Part shown: in pieces, positions 9,298 through 17,773 of the stretch
Layout of the letters: the number at the start of each line of letters is the position of its first letter
How positions within the stretch are numbered: the first letter of the stretch is position 1
Assembly: GCF_035989305.1 (NCBI RefSeq)
Contig: NZ_CP108514.1
Location: 1,488,001-1,552,000 of the forward strand
Origin: Streptomyces sp. NBC_01233
GTDB lineage: Bacteria; Actinomycetota; Actinomycetes; Streptomycetales; Streptomycetaceae
Direction: 5' to 3'
Length of the DNA: 64,000 nt
Notes under the pieces: generated by a model
Databases searched by the model: none
The model's input: the letters and a program-made list of their open reading frames with translations, nothing else
What the model was told of the DNA's origin: nothing
Program-made: the position numbers and the translations under genes

Positions 9298-10089
9298 CTA
9301 ACGAAATGATCTTCGGGCTGGTTGGATGGCCGTGAGGACGTTGATCTGGGGGTGCGGGGTGGATCGGCGGAAGCCGTGGGAAGCTGATGACGAGTTGTGG
9401 GCGGTGATCGAACCGCTCTTGCCGCGGGTGGAGCGACGGACTCGTCTATCCTGGTCGGAGGCGACATCCGGACAGGCTGGTGTTCCAGGGCATCCTGTTC
9501 GTTCTGCACACCGGGATCTCGTGGGAGCACCTCCCGCAGGAACTGGGGTTCGGATCGGGCATGACCTGCTGGCGGCGTCTGGCGGAGTGGACTGATGCCG
9601 GCGTCTGGCCGCTGCTGCACGAGACCCTTCTGGCCCGGCTCCGCGGAGCCGACGCCCTGGACTTCTCACGGGCCGTGGTCGACGGCTCCCACATACGCGC
9701 GTTAAAGGGAGCTCCAAAACAGGGCGAAGCCCCGTTGACCGGAGTAGAAATGGCAGCAAGCACCACCTGATCACCGATGCCACCGGCATTCCGCTTGCCG
9801 CCACCCTGACTGGCGGCAAGCGCAACGACGTCACCCAGTTCATCCCCCTGCTCCAAGCCGTCCCGCCGGTCCGCGGCAAGCGCGGCCGGCCGCGCCGGCG
9901 GCCCGACGCGGCGTCCCACACGGATCCGGCCTCGGCACCGACCGCTGGGTCGTCGAGCGGACCTTCGCCCACCTCCACTGGTTCCGCCGGCTGCGGATCC
10001 GCTGGGAAGTACCAGACGACATCCACGAAGCCTTCCTCAGCCTCGCGTGCTCACTCATCTGCTGGCGGCGCCTGAAGCCATTCCGATAG
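9298..10089 (+). mobile_element. IS5-type insertion sequence remnant
   Basis: The imperfect ends ctaacgaaatg (9298-9308) and, inverted, ctatcggaatg (10089-10079) agree at 9 of 11 bases and bracket a broken IS5-family transposase. The length of about 792 bp is slightly below normal, consistent with the internal deletion in the transposase. The IS630-type element begins 7 bases beyond its right end. Confidence 0.7.
9326..10089 (+). pseudogene. IS5-family transposase, frameshifted and internally deleted
   Basis: Three reading-frame pieces add up to a DDE transposase. An N-terminal DELWAVIEPLLP piece starts at 9326, and the middle LVFQGILFVLHTGISWEHLP-type piece runs from about 9480 to 9770 (DFSRAVVDGSHIRALKG, carrying the first catalytic Asp). 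A C-terminal TDRWVVERTFAHLHWFRRLR piece ends LICWRRLKPFR and stops at 10089. The segment normally holding the second Asp (about 40 residues after KRGRPRRRP) is absent. There are at least two frame changes and one deletion, so it is not functional. Confidence 0.82.
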
Positions 10090-10724
10090 CAGTTCTACTG
10101 AGGATTTCAGGGTGGGGTCGGTGGGTTGATAGCCAGGCCGGTGACGGTGAGGCAGCCGTCGATGAGGTGGGGTCGGAGCTGGATTCTGCGTAACTCGCGG
10201 CGGAGTGTGCGGTCGAGGTCATCGGGGGTGTCGAAGGCGGTGTTGGCCATCGCTCTGCGCACGAGCGACCAGACGGCCTCGACGGGGTTGAGATCGGGCG
10301 CATAGGGCGGCAGGCGGATAGTGGTGAGCCAGTCGTGCTCGGCCTCATACCGCTTCAGCCCGGCGGCCAGATGGGTGTTGAGGTTGTCCCAGACCACCAC
10401 GATCGGGCCGCCGAGTTGGATATGGGCTCTCACCAGCAGGTCGCGGTAGTCCTTCCAGGAGAAGCTCTTGCGGGCGCCCTTGAGTAAAAGGTGGGTGCGG
10501 GGCCGGTGGATGAGACGGCTTGGCTCGCCAGGTTTGTAGCAGCACAGGGCGGCGACCGAGGTCCGGCGGCGGGAGCGGCCGCGGACGCGGATGACGGGGG
10601 TGTGTCCGCGCCGGCCCCAGGTCCGGGCACGGGGCGGCGTCATGGAGAATCCGGCCTCGTCGCTGAGTAGGCCCGGGGCGCGGTGCCGGGATTGCTCCCG
10701 GTCCGTTTCCCCGGACCTCTCGCC

Positions 10725-10758
10725 GAACCGGCCGTGCCTATTACTAGGCAACGGGCTC
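10725..10758 (-). ncRNA. Group II intron domain V hairpin
   Basis: On the - strand the 34-nt segment starts GAGCC, ends GGUUC and contains UGCCU...AGGCA in its distal stem. GAGCC pairs with GGUUC (including one G-U), and a two-base bulge lies on the 3' side. Length, terminal pairs and the AGC triad match the catalytic domain V of bacterial group II introns. It lies just after the maturase stop and just before a second, longer stem (domain VI). Confidence 0.78.
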
Positions 10759-11509
10759 TCCACGGTCTCTGCCGTCAGGTTGTTGCAGGGGTCCAGGGGG
10801 TGGGGATCCTGTTGCCGCGGTAGCGATACCGGGTGACCGGGATCGCGCTGATCTTCCGCAACTCGATCTCGCCCGCGCTGATCGGCCGCCACCGCCCGGT
10901 GGGGGTGGTGAGCCGTCTGCGGACGTCCGTCCAGTTCCAGTGATGCCGCTCTTGCAGCAGCCGGATGACTCGCCACCAGACGAGGTTGTCCAGGTTGCTG
11001 AAGGTGCGCTTCGCGACGGCATGCCTGAAGTAGTTGGCCCATCCGTGGGTGACCTGGTTGAGGTTCACCAGGACCACGGCCAGGTCCTGCTGCGACGTTC
11101 TGTGGGTGAGGGTACGGATCTTCGCCTTCACCGACCGGACGGGCCGGTCGGCGATGAAGGTGTAGACGTACCACTTGTCCGTTCCGCGTTTGCGGCGCCA
11201 CTGGATGTGGAACCCCAGGAAGTCGAACCCTCGCTCAGGTGCACCAGTTGGGTCTTGGCTTCCGAGAGCCGCAACCCGATCGGGGCGAGGACCTGGGCGA
11301 CTTCCTCGCGCAGTGCCTCGGCGTCCTGTCTGGTCCCTTTGACCATGACGACGAAGTCGTCCGCGTAGCGGACCAGCCGCCACGAGGGCAGGCCCTTGGC
11401 ACCCCGTCGTTCACGCCGACTGCTGGTGGACAGTTCCCCGTCCGGTTCCCATGGCCGGTGCAGGTGCTCGTCGAGCGCCGACAGGGCGATGTTCGCCAGG
11501 AGCGGGGAG

Positions 11510-11535
11510 ATCACGCTCCCAACGCAATGGGCAAC
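11510..11535. repeat. Left terminal inverted repeat of the serine-recombinase element
   Basis: It has core cccaacgcaatggg with flanks atcacgct and caac. It matches the reverse complement of 13742-13767 except at two positions and is probably an att half-site bound by the recombinase. Confidence 0.75.
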
Positions 11536-11628
11536 TTCTGCTTCGAGGTGACGCTCGGCTACCGGCGCTTGGAACTCACTCCTCGAGCGGAGGGTAAGGG
11601 GCGTCACAATGGGTAGTAGGTTTGTGAC

Positions 11629-11976
11629 ATGGTGCGTGGTGATCGTGTCGATAGCGTCGAGTACGCCCGGCGGGTCAACGCCGCCGCGGATCTGGTCGGG
11701 GCGGGTGTGCCCGTGGCCGCAGCCGCCCGCACGTTGGCAAGTAGGTACGGGGTGTCGGTGCGTCAGGCACGCCGGTATCTGGAGCAGGCCATGGCCGCTG
11801 GACATCTCGAAGTCCCCGAGTCAAGCGTGGTGTTCACTGTCAAGCTGCCGGAATCGCTGGCAGGACAGATCCGCGCCCGTGCCCACGAGAGTGACCGGGC
11901 GATCTCCGCGGTGGTGGCCCAGGCCCTGGCCGAGTTCCTTGAGCGGGGTGCCCCGGAGGGGCGGCCAGGCAGGTGA
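11629..11976 (+). CDS. Small DNA-binding protein with HTH and ribbon-helix-helix-like halves
   Basis: This 115-residue protein is the first gene of the serine-recombinase element. Residues ~18-55 (AADLVGAGVPVAAAARTL and SVRQARRYLEQA) look like a helix-turn-helix. Residues ~68-105 (VVFTVKLPESLAGQIRARA...ISAVVAQALAEFL) look like a CopG/Arc-type ribbon-helix-helix. It overlaps the next gene by 4 nt (GTGA), so the three genes are probably translated together. The likely role is autoregulation of the recombinase or assistance at the att sites, which is inference from position. No family name can be given with confidence. Confidence 0.72.
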   Translation: MVRGDRVDSVEYARRVNAAADLVGAGVPVAAAARTLASRYGVSVRQARRYLEQAMAAGHLEVPESSVVFTVKLPESLAGQIRARAHESDRAISAVVAQALAEFLERGAPEGRPGR

Positions 11977-12221
11977 GCGGCCGGCCGGTGGAGGTGGAGG
12001 CGGTCTTCGACCGTCATGCGGCGGCGGACTTGTCCGCGGCCTACGCGGCGTTGGTTCCGCAGCGGCGAGCCCGGATACGGGATCGCCTGGAGCAGGCAGG
12101 AGTGAGCGATGACCAGCGTGGCGATCTACGCCCGGGTGTCCTCGGCCCGGCAGAAGAAGGACCAGACGATCGGCTCGCAGACCGCGGCCCTGCGCGCGCA
12201 CGCCGCCACCGCGCATCTTGA
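11973..12221 (+). CDS. Small accessory protein of the serine-recombinase element
   Basis: This 82-residue ORF begins with GTG in a 4-nt overlap with the upstream gene and runs 113 nt into the recombinase gene in another frame. The first ~45 residues (VEAVFDRHAAADLSAAYAAL, then VPQRRARIRDRLEQAG) are helical and charged and look like protein-coding sequence. The C-terminal half lies over the recombinase start and may not be conserved. The function is unknown. Alternatively it may be only a leader for translational coupling. Confidence 0.5.
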   Translation: MSGRPVEVEAVFDRHAAADLSAAYAALVPQRRARIRDRLEQAGVSDDQRGDLRPGVLGPAEEGPDDRLADRGPARARRHRAS

Positions 12222-14181
12222 GCTGCCCGAGGAGTGGGTGTTCGAGGACGAGGGGCACTCCGGGGCGACCTTGGTGCGGCCCGCGCTGGAGCGGCTGCGC
12301 GACCTGGTCGCCCAGGTCGGCGTGGATGTGGTGCTGTGCTACGCGCCCGACCGCCTCGCCCGCAAGTTCGCTTACCAGGCCCTGCTGATCGAGGAGTTCG
12401 CCCGGGCCGGCACCCGGGTGGAGTTCGTGCGCGGCCCACGCGGCGACACTCCCGAGGACCAGCTGATGGTCCAGTTCCAGGGCATGTTCGCCGAGTACGA
12501 GAAGGCCCAGCTGATGGAACGCTACCGGCGCGGGAAGACCTACCGGGCGCGCTCGGGGGCAGTGAACGTGCTGGGCGGAGCCCCGTTCGGTTACCGCTAC
12601 CTGCGCAAGACCCCCGAGTGCGGGGCCACCTACGAGATCGTCGAGTCCGAGGCGGCGCTGGTGGTCGAGCTGTTCCGCCGCTACACCGACGACGGGGCCT
12701 CCATCGCGGACCTGACCCGCTGGCTCACCGGCAGCGGCACTCCCACCCGCACCGGCAAGACCCGCTGGGACCGAAGCGTCATCTGGGGCATGCTCCGCAA
12801 CCCCGCCTACGCAGGGCAGGCAGCCTTCGGCAAGACCCAGATCCTCCACGAGTCCCCGGGCCTCAACCGCCGGGCCCGCCTGGAGGGCCGCAGCACTCCG
12901 CGCGCCGTCAAGACCACCGACCGCCCCCGCGAGGAGTGGATCACCATCCCCGTTCCCGCGCTCGTCACCCCGGCCACCTTCGAACGCGCCGCCCAGCGGC
13001 TCGCCGACAACAAGCGCTTCGCTTCGCGCAACAGCAAGGTCCCCTCCCTGCTTCAGGGGTTGTCGGCCTGCGTGAGCTGCGGATACGGCTACTACCGCAC
13101 CTCGACCACTACTTCCTCCGGCAAGAAGATCTACTACTACCGGTGCCTGGGCTCCGACGACTACCGCTACGCGGGCGGCCGGGTCTGCACCAACAAGCCC
13201 GTCCGCGCCGACTACCTCGACACCGTCGTCTGGGACCACATCATCGGCATGACCGCCGACCCGCACCTGATCCGTTCCGAGATCGACAAGCGGCTGGACC
13301 GCGCCCGCACCTCCGACCCCGCCACCCGTCAGCGCAGCCGTCTCGAACTGGCCCTGGCCAAGGCCACCGCAGCGATCACACGCATGATCGAAGCGTTCCA
13401 GGAACAGCTGGTCACCATCGACGAACTGCGGGCCCGGATGCCCGGCCTGCGGGCCCGGGAGAGCAACCTGCGCGGCCAACTCGACGCGCTGGACGCCCAG
13501 CTCGCCGACCGCGACGCCTACCTCAAGCTCGCTGACGACCTCGAAGGCTTCCTCGCCCAGCTCCGAGAGAACGCTGGGACAGCCGAGGTCCCCGAGCGCC
13601 AGCGCGTCCTGCGGCTCCTCGTCAAAGACGTCCTCGTCGGACCCGAGAAAATCACCATCCGGCACCGCATACCCGTGCGTGAGCGCACCGCCGACGACCA
13701 GCATCAAGATCAAGACGCTACGGAGGGTGACTCATGCCCGAGTTACCCATTGCGTTGGGGGCGTGATGATGCCCCCTTGTGGCGTACCGGTGAACGTCTT
13801 CTGATGTTCTCCGAGCTCCGTGAGGAGGCCGGACTTCAGGAATGCCTTCACCAGTGCCAGTACTCGTTTGTCCTTGATCCTCATCCGAACGCGGTCCATC
13901 AGCGCGACGTGGTCGATCTCGTCGAAGCACGCCGCGATGTCCGCGTCCAGCACCCATCGGTAGCCGTGGGTGCCATAGAAGTGGATCTCGGCAATCGCGT
14001 CCTGGGCTCGCCGTTTGGGCCGGAAGCCATAGGAGACCGGCTTGAAGTCGGCCTCGAAAATCGGTTCCAGCACCAGCTTCAGCGCGGCCTGGACGACCCG
14101 GTCGGCGATCACGGGAATCCCCAGCAGCCGAACCTTCCCCGAACCACCCGGTTTGGGAATCTTGCGCTCCCGCACTGGTAG
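12109..14181 (+). CDS. Large serine recombinase, C-terminus read through into host sequence
   Basis: The N-terminal resolvase domain has the catalytic Ser in YARVSSARQ and a CYAPDRLARKF segment. Next come a Recombinase domain (FGYRYLRK ... NPAYAGQAAFG), a zinc ribbon with CVSCG and YYRCLG plus a further Cys, and a ~100-residue coiled coil rich in Leu/Ala/Arg (SRLELALAKATAAI onward). The layout matches large serine integrases of actinomycetes. The element's right inverted repeat is at 13742-13767, yet the frame has no stop before it. The last ~138 codons are antisense to the host RT gene, so the native C-terminus probably lies near codon 545-555. Start ATG 12109 follows gagcg in a region overlapped by the small upstream ORF. 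Confidence 0.85.
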   Translation: MTSVAIYARVSSARQKKDQTIGSQTAALRAHAATAHLELPEEWVFEDEGHSGATLVRPALERLRDLVAQVGVDVVLCYAPDRLARKFAYQALLIEEFARAGTRVEFVRGPRGDTPEDQLMVQFQGMFAEYEKAQLMERYRRGKTYRARSGAVNVLGGAPFGYRYLRKTPECGATYEIVESEAALVVELFRRYTDDGASIADLTRWLTGSGTPTRTGKTRWDRSVIWGMLRNPAYAGQAAFGKTQILHESPGLNRRARLEGRSTPRAVKTTDRPREEWITIPVPALVTPATFERAAQRLADNKRFASRNSKVPSLLQGLSACVSCGYGYYRTSTTTSSGKKIYYYRCLGSDDYRYAGGRVCTNKPVRADYLDTVVWDHIIGMTADPHLIRSEIDKRLDRARTSDPATRQRSRLELALAKATAAITRMIEAFQEQLVTIDELRARMPGLRARESNLRGQLDALDAQLADRDAYLKLADDLEGFLAQLRENAGTAEVPERQRVLRLLVKDVLVGPEKITIRHRIPVRERTADDQHQDQDATEGDSCPSYPLRWGRDDAPLWRTGERLLMFSELREEAGLQECLHQCQYSFVLDPHPNAVHQRDVVDLVEARRDVRVQHPSVAVGAIEVDLGNRVLGSPFGPEAIGDRLEVGLENRFQHQLQRGLDDPVGDHGNPQQPNLPRTTRFGNLALPHW
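13742..13767. repeat. Right terminal inverted repeat of the serine-recombinase element
   Basis: This is the inverted counterpart of 11510-11535 with core cccattgcgttggg. It lies inside the open recombinase frame. Just upstream, ggaggg and ATG at 13734 start a 10-codon ORF that ends at the element edge. Confidence 0.75.
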
Positions 14182-14499
14182 CGGCCGGAACGAGCCCTGC
14201 CTGAGCTGGGCCCGTAGGTCGTCCAGGAACCCGGGGACCCCGAATCGCTCCTCGGCGTCGGCGGCCGTCAGGCCGTCCACGCCGGGAGTACGGGCTCCCC
14301 GGTTGCCGGCGACCCGGTCAAACGCCACGATCAGCGTCGCCGGGTCGTGCACGAGGTTGAACAGATCATCGAACCGGCGGCCGGGATCGGCCGCCGTCCA
14401 ACGGTGAAGCTTGGCCTGCATCTCCGATACCCGCTGGCGTGGACCCACCGGGTCCGTCTCCAGCCGAGCGCCGCTGTTCAGCGGTGCGTCTTTCGGCAT

Positions 14500-15090
14500 T
14501 GCAGTCTCCTTCCCCTCTCGATACCGCTGCCGCCCTTCCCCATGTGCTCGGGCTTTCCCCGGCTCGGAGTACTACGGCGGCTCCGCCCCACCCGGACCGT
14601 TCGGCTGTCGATGCGCCTATCCCCAACCGGCACTGGCCGTGCACGAATGGGGAGTTGAGAACGAGTGGTTCCCGTGTTCACTGTGATTCGCTCGTTGGAG
14701 TAGGAGCCCGACTGTGTCCCTGCGGCATCGCCACGAGTACGCCGTAGACCTTCCTCGTGGCCTCCCGACCGGCTTCGAAATACCGGACAAGGAGTTCCCC
14801 ACCTCCAATAGACGGCGAGTGCGCACCGCTTCCGGCCCAGATCCACCAGGTTCGAGCCGGTATAGTCGTTAAGAGACGTAAAGACGCCGGTTCCTCGCGT
14901 ACTCCTCTCCATCCCGCTCGCCGGACCCGCACCATCCGGCAGTACTGGCACGTCCCGGCTTTGTCAGGGCCGCTCCCGCCCTCCCCGGCATCACCCGGAT
15001 CAGGCTGCCCTCAGCTCCACCTCCCTGCTACGACAGGTCGGCGGTGAAAGTCTCTCACCTCCACACGAATCACAGCGCCTCACGGCGCAA
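14500..15090 (-). other. Intron 5' RNA region (domains I-III), no protein gene
   Basis: This 590-base stretch lies between the IS630 exon 1 junction and the maturase start. It has no open frame that looks coding. It is rich in short complementary segments, as expected for the structured 5' part of a group II intron. Individual subdomains were not folded. Confidence 0.6.
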
Positions 15091-15781
15091 CTCGAAGACG
15101 AACCATGCCCCGGACGCCGCCGCGAGGCTCTTACCCGCGGCCACACCTCCTTCTTCCACAGCTCCACCACGTGCTCGTCGCGCTCGAGTGCTCTGCGGGC
15201 AGGAGCCTGCCAGGACCAGCCCTGCCGTTTCAACAGCCGCCACAACGTCGGCACCGACAGACTCACCCGCAGCCGGCGGCGGATCACCGTCTGGACCCGG
15301 GCCAGGGTCCAGCGTTCGTCGTCGAAGCCGTGCGCCGATGGGCCCTTGCCGAGTTCCTCCTCCAGCACGGTGAACTGGGCATCGGTGACGGTCGGGGAGT
15401 TCGCCGGGCCCGCGGAACGCAAGGCCTCCATGCCCCCTTCACGCCAGGCACGACGCCAGCGTTCCACCGACCGCACACTCACCCGCAGGTCCTTCGCGAT
15501 CGCCGCGGTCTTCTCGCCCGCCGCGAACCTCTCGCCGGCCTGAAGCCGGATCCCCTCACGAAACGCCCGACGCTCAGCGGTCAGGCCCCCACCCTCCGGA
15601 TAACGCATACCAACGGCATACTGCAGGGATCATGACCCGTCACCACCGACGACAACCCGCAAAGCTCAGTAACTAGGGCGGCGGACGTCAGCGCACGAAC
15701 GCCCTACTGCAGGGCCACGCCGGACGGACGGATCCGCGCCCGCCGGTATAGCCGGCTTCCTATGCCCTGGTCGGTCATCGG

Positions 15782-16165
15782 TCAGCCCTGCTCCGTATCG
15801 TCGCGGCGGACGTCGAGGATGTCGCCGATGTCGAAGAATTCCCACTGATTCGGCGGCATCATCGCAGTCGCGTGGATCTGGTCCCGTGTGAAGTCGACGA
15901 CGAGGGCCACGTGGATCCCGGGCTTCACGATCCAGCAGACGAGGAAGAGGTCGTCGTGGAGCTTGCGCGCGCGGTAGGGCAACGTTCGCGTGTGACCGGC
16001 AGGATCGCTGAGCAAGTGGAAAGTCAGCTTGTCGGCGGCGAATTCCATTCGGTAGTGGCTGCCCGTCGAGTAGCGGTACTCCATGACTATGCCCGCGAGC
16101 TCTGTGGTCGACGGGCCGCCGATCCTGTCGGGCTGAGGGGAAGGAAGCGGAACAGTGTCGGTCAT
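15782..16165 (-). CDS. MoaF/phenolic acid decarboxylase-like small calycin-fold protein
   Basis: This 127-residue protein starts at ATG 16165, which is preceded by ggaggtaaccg, a strong ribosome binding site. The body alternates short beta strands (MEYRYSTGSHYRMEF, KLTFHLLSD, FLVCWIVKPGIHVALVVDF, QIHATAMMP) and resembles the MoaF C-terminal/lipocalin-like family that binds small aromatic or acyl ligands. That call is from pattern memory. No signal peptide is present. It lies between the IS630 element and the PKS/KAS III-like gene on the same strand, so it may belong to the same broken biosynthetic locus. Substrate unknown. Confidence 0.6.
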   Translation of the reverse strand: MTDTVPLPSPQPDRIGGPSTTELAGIVMEYRYSTGSHYRMEFAADKLTFHLLSDPAGHTRTLPYRARKLHDDLFLVCWIVKPGIHVALVVDFTRDQIHATAMMPPNQWEFFDIGDILDVRRDDTEQG

Positions 16166-16526
16166 CGGTTACCTCCGGTGAGAGGACGCGCGGTATAGGT
16201 CGGCCGCACGAACCTTGTATTGTCCCGCTGCCAGAGGCGGAACGGGTCGTCATAGGCCCGGTTCCACGGTCCCCTAGTGTTCCAGCACATCGCGCCAGGG
16301 AAACAGGTCCGGGTCGGCCACGATGGGCCGCGGATCGGCTGCCGCCGCGTCCACCCCGGCGGACGACGAGGCTTGATGTACTTCGATAACAACGTTCCAG
16401 CCAGGCCCACTGGCCGTTCGTCAGATCACCATGCGCCAGCGCAATCGCCCACGAACAAGATCCACTTTCGCAGCAGACCCTGGACCAGGTGACCTGGGCG
16501 GCCCCGGGGTCAGGGGGGCGGCGGGG
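16166..16526 (-). other. Gap with two gene remnants (IS5-type transposase start and an unidentified C-terminus)
   Basis: On the - strand 16438-16384 reads AHGDLTNGQWAWLE, the characteristic N-terminus of IS5-type transposases, then breaks off. 16378-16274 reads on, in a joined frame, to ADPRPIVADPDLFPWRDVLEH and a stop, which looks like the C-terminus of a lost gene. Neither is intact. The region therefore records an old insertion and deletion between the two flanking genes. Confidence 0.5.
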
Positions 16527-17663
16527 TCATGGGGTCCAGCCGCCGTCAGGGACCGTCATCGTGAACGCCCCGGAGCTGAAGCTGAGTCCGAACGCGACGA
16601 CGATGCCCTGCCCTGCTGCACGGCGTGTCGGCTCCGCCAGCATGAGGGGGACGGAGCAGCCGAGGGTGTTGGCGTAGTCACGCAGGACCCGGTAGGAGGA
16701 CGCGACGGTTTCGCTGTCGTTGCGGACGCCGAATTCCTCACACAGCGAATCCAGGATGCGGACGCTTCCGGTGTGCATGAGGAGGACCGATGCCTGGCTG
16801 GGGTCCTTCAGCTCGCAGCCGTCGCCTTCCAGGGCCATGCGGACGGTTTCCTTCGCGTAGTACGAACCGCGCGGCGTGACCTCGGGGCTGAGCGTGTAGA
16901 GCCGACGTCCGTGGACGACCGGGATGTCCGATCCGCCGTCGGGTACGGTGCCGAGTTCGGTGTCTTCGGGCAGGACGTTTGTCAGGCTCGAAACCGGGCC
17001 GAAGGAAGGCCCCGCGCCTTCGGTGCCGAACACCATGGCCACGGCGGCGTCGGCGAAGAGGAAGGCGTGGAGCACGTTGACGGTGCTTTGGCGCTCCTCG
17101 GCGGCGACCTCCGAGAAGTGTGCGTACGTGCCGGGGAGGACCGGGGTCAGTGGAGTGACCGCCTCGGTGAAGCAGACGAGGACGCGCTTGTCAGGGTGGC
17201 ACGTCAGATACCACCGGACGGTCTCGACGACCTTCGCCATCGCCGAGCAGCCCATGTACTCGATGCTCAGGTTGGCCACGCTCCGCGGCAGCTCCGGCAT
17301 ACGGGCGATGACGTCGCAGACCAGGCTGGGCAGCAAGCGTCCGGGGCTGCTGGACACGCCCAGGACCAGGCCGATCGAGTCCGTCCCGACGTCGGCCTTG
17401 GCCAGGCAGGTGCGGGCGGCGCGTACGGCGAGATCGGCTGTGGCGATGTCGAGCTTGGGTTCCGCCTCGTGGAAGACGACGTCAGGGTAGTTGGCGAGTA
17501 TGGAGTGGCGCTTGTGGACCCCGAGGTTGGAAAGCATCGCCATCAGCTTGTCGGATATTCGGCCTCCGGCGGCGGTGATCAGTTCCTCGGTGGAGAACTG
17601 GGGGCGCGGGAGTTCGGCGGCGATCGCGACGAGCTTCGGATCGGTTTCGGTCACCCAGGGCAT
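16527..17663 (-). CDS. Type III polyketide synthase / KAS III-like condensing enzyme
   Basis: This 378-residue thiolase-fold enzyme has a recognisable Cys-His-Asn triad: Cys139 in EYMGCSAM, His297 in LLMHTGSV and Asn332 in YANTLGCSVPLML. The spacings between them (158 and 35) are nearer to chalcone synthase-type type III PKSs than to FabH. It would condense acyl-CoA or acyl-ACP with malonyl units in the cytoplasm; the substrate is not predictable. ATG 17663 was chosen because ggag lies 6 nt upstream, and the longer upstream frame is low quality. It overlaps a tiny upstream frame ending at 17651, suggesting translational coupling. No dedicated acyl carrier gene is adjacent. Confidence 0.8.
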   Translation of the reverse strand: MPWVTETDPKLVAIAAELPRPQFSTEELITAAGGRISDKLMAMLSNLGVHKRHSILANYPDVVFHEAEPKLDIATADLAVRAARTCLAKADVGTDSIGLVLGVSSSPGRLLPSLVCDVIARMPELPRSVANLSIEYMGCSAMAKVVETVRWYLTCHPDKRVLVCFTEAVTPLTPVLPGTYAHFSEVAAEERQSTVNVLHAFLFADAAVAMVFGTEGAGPSFGPVSSLTNVLPEDTELGTVPDGGSDIPVVHGRRLYTLSPEVTPRGSYYAKETVRMALEGDGCELKDPSQASVLLMHTGSVRILDSLCEEFGVRNDSETVASSYRVLRDYANTLGCSVPLMLAEPTRRAAGQGIVVAFGLSFSSGAFTMTVPDGGWTP

Positions 17664-17773
17664 GGAATCAGCTCCTTGACGGCGGCGATGTCCTGGTCCA
17701 TGCGCCGGTCCGCGTCGACGAACGGCGCATGGCGTCGGATCAGGGTATGCACGGCCCGGGTCCGGGGGCTCAT
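17651..17773 (-). CDS. Tiny ORF overlapping the PKS/KAS III start (possible remnant)
   Basis: This 40-codon frame (MSPRTRAVHTLIRRHAPFVD, then ADRRMDQDIAAVKELIPCPG) looks protein-like and its stop lies 12 nt inside the next gene. No good ribosome binding site precedes it, and the frame is open further upstream. It may be the surviving C-terminus of a small gene or a coupling leader. Function unknown. Confidence 0.3.
   Translation of the reverse strand: MSPRTRAVHTLIRRHAPFVDADRRMDQDIAAVKELIPCPG

Larger units (their letters stand above)
11510..13767 (+). mobile_element. Compact serine-recombinase element inserted in the intron RT gene
   Basis: A ~2.26-kb unit carries three overlapping co-directional genes: a DNA-binding protein, a small protein and a large serine recombinase. 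It is bounded by 26-bp inverted repeats that agree at 24 of 26 bases. An AT dinucleotide is shared by both boundaries. Deleting the unit and keeping one AT restores ...PQGG-IIS-PLLAN in frame in the host RT gene. That fits the 2-nt crossover of large serine recombinases. No cargo beyond the three genes is visible. Confidence 0.8.
10775..14499 (-). pseudogene. Group II intron reverse transcriptase/maturase, split by a serine-recombinase element
   Basis: The 5' part (14499-13768) codes for RT domains 0-4: GVDGLTA, RPLPVRERKIPKPGG, VSYGFRPKR, DADIAACFDEIDH and TGTPQGGI. The 3' part resumes at 11509 with SPLLANIALSALDEHL and VRYADDFVVM (catalytic YADD), then the maturase domain X (WWRVIRLLQERHHW) to the stop at 10775. 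The insertion sits inside the conserved PQGGII/SPLLAN motif. A one-base deletion near 11232 additionally breaks HLSEG-FDFLGFHIQW. No HNH endonuclease domain is seen. Start ATG 14499 has a ggag about 10 nt upstream. The gene is non-functional as it stands. Confidence 0.88.
10667..15090 (-). mobile_element. Group II intron (with its maturase gene broken)
   Basis: Exon continuity of the IS630 transposase places the 5' splice site near 15091/15090, where the intron starts ttgcgcc (a variant of the GUGCG start). The 3' site lies near 10667/10666, after ...gggcctac. A 34-nt domain V hairpin and a domain VI stem precede the 3' end. Removing the internal serine-recombinase element leaves about 2.17 kb, a typical bacterial intron length. 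The exact splice points could shift by a few bases. The long 5' stretch (14500-15090) is the expected position of RNA domains I-III. Confidence 0.78.
10107..15608 (-). pseudogene. IS630-family transposase split into two exons by a group II intron
   Basis: Exon 1 (15608-15091) codes for the N-terminal helix-turn-helix half (GEKTAAIAKDLRVSVRSVERW, here and in neighbouring residues) through ...WKKEVWPRV. Exon 2 (10666-10107) continues SDEAGFSMTPPRARTWGRRG, VVVWDNLNTHLA and PYAPDLNPVEAVWSL, the D-D-E catalytic region. Joined, they give about 360 residues, the usual family size. Exon 1 also has a frame slip near 15113-15125: AWFVFE just before the junction is in a different frame from the upstream part. 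The transposase is therefore probably dead even if the intron were spliced. Confidence 0.85.
10098..15669 (-). mobile_element. IS630-type insertion sequence interrupted by a group II intron
   Basis: Both ends begin TA-CTGAG (TA at 10096-10097 and, inverted, 15670-15671), followed by similar ttt..gggt sequence. This is as expected for IS630/Tc1-type elements that duplicate a TA target. The element is a normal ~1.15 kb IS expanded to 5.6 kb by a group II intron (10667-15090), which itself carries a serine-recombinase element (11510-13767). Confidence 0.72.

Noticed and set aside
11821..13713. 630-codon - strand frame opposite the serine recombinase
   Set aside because: It is purely antisense to a clear resolvase/zinc-ribbon gene. 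Its Gly/Val/Asp-rich composition is typical of high-GC shadows.
14800..14940. Alternative group II intron 5' end at gtgcggg (14932 on the - strand)
   Set aside because: It matches the GUGCG consensus, but the transposase exon only joins sensibly if the intron starts near 15090. The stretch between would be left as unexplained exon.
15666..16253. 195-codon - strand frame overlapping the MoaF-like gene
   Set aside because: It lacks an RBS and protein-like composition. The MoaF-like frame has ggaggt and coherent strands.
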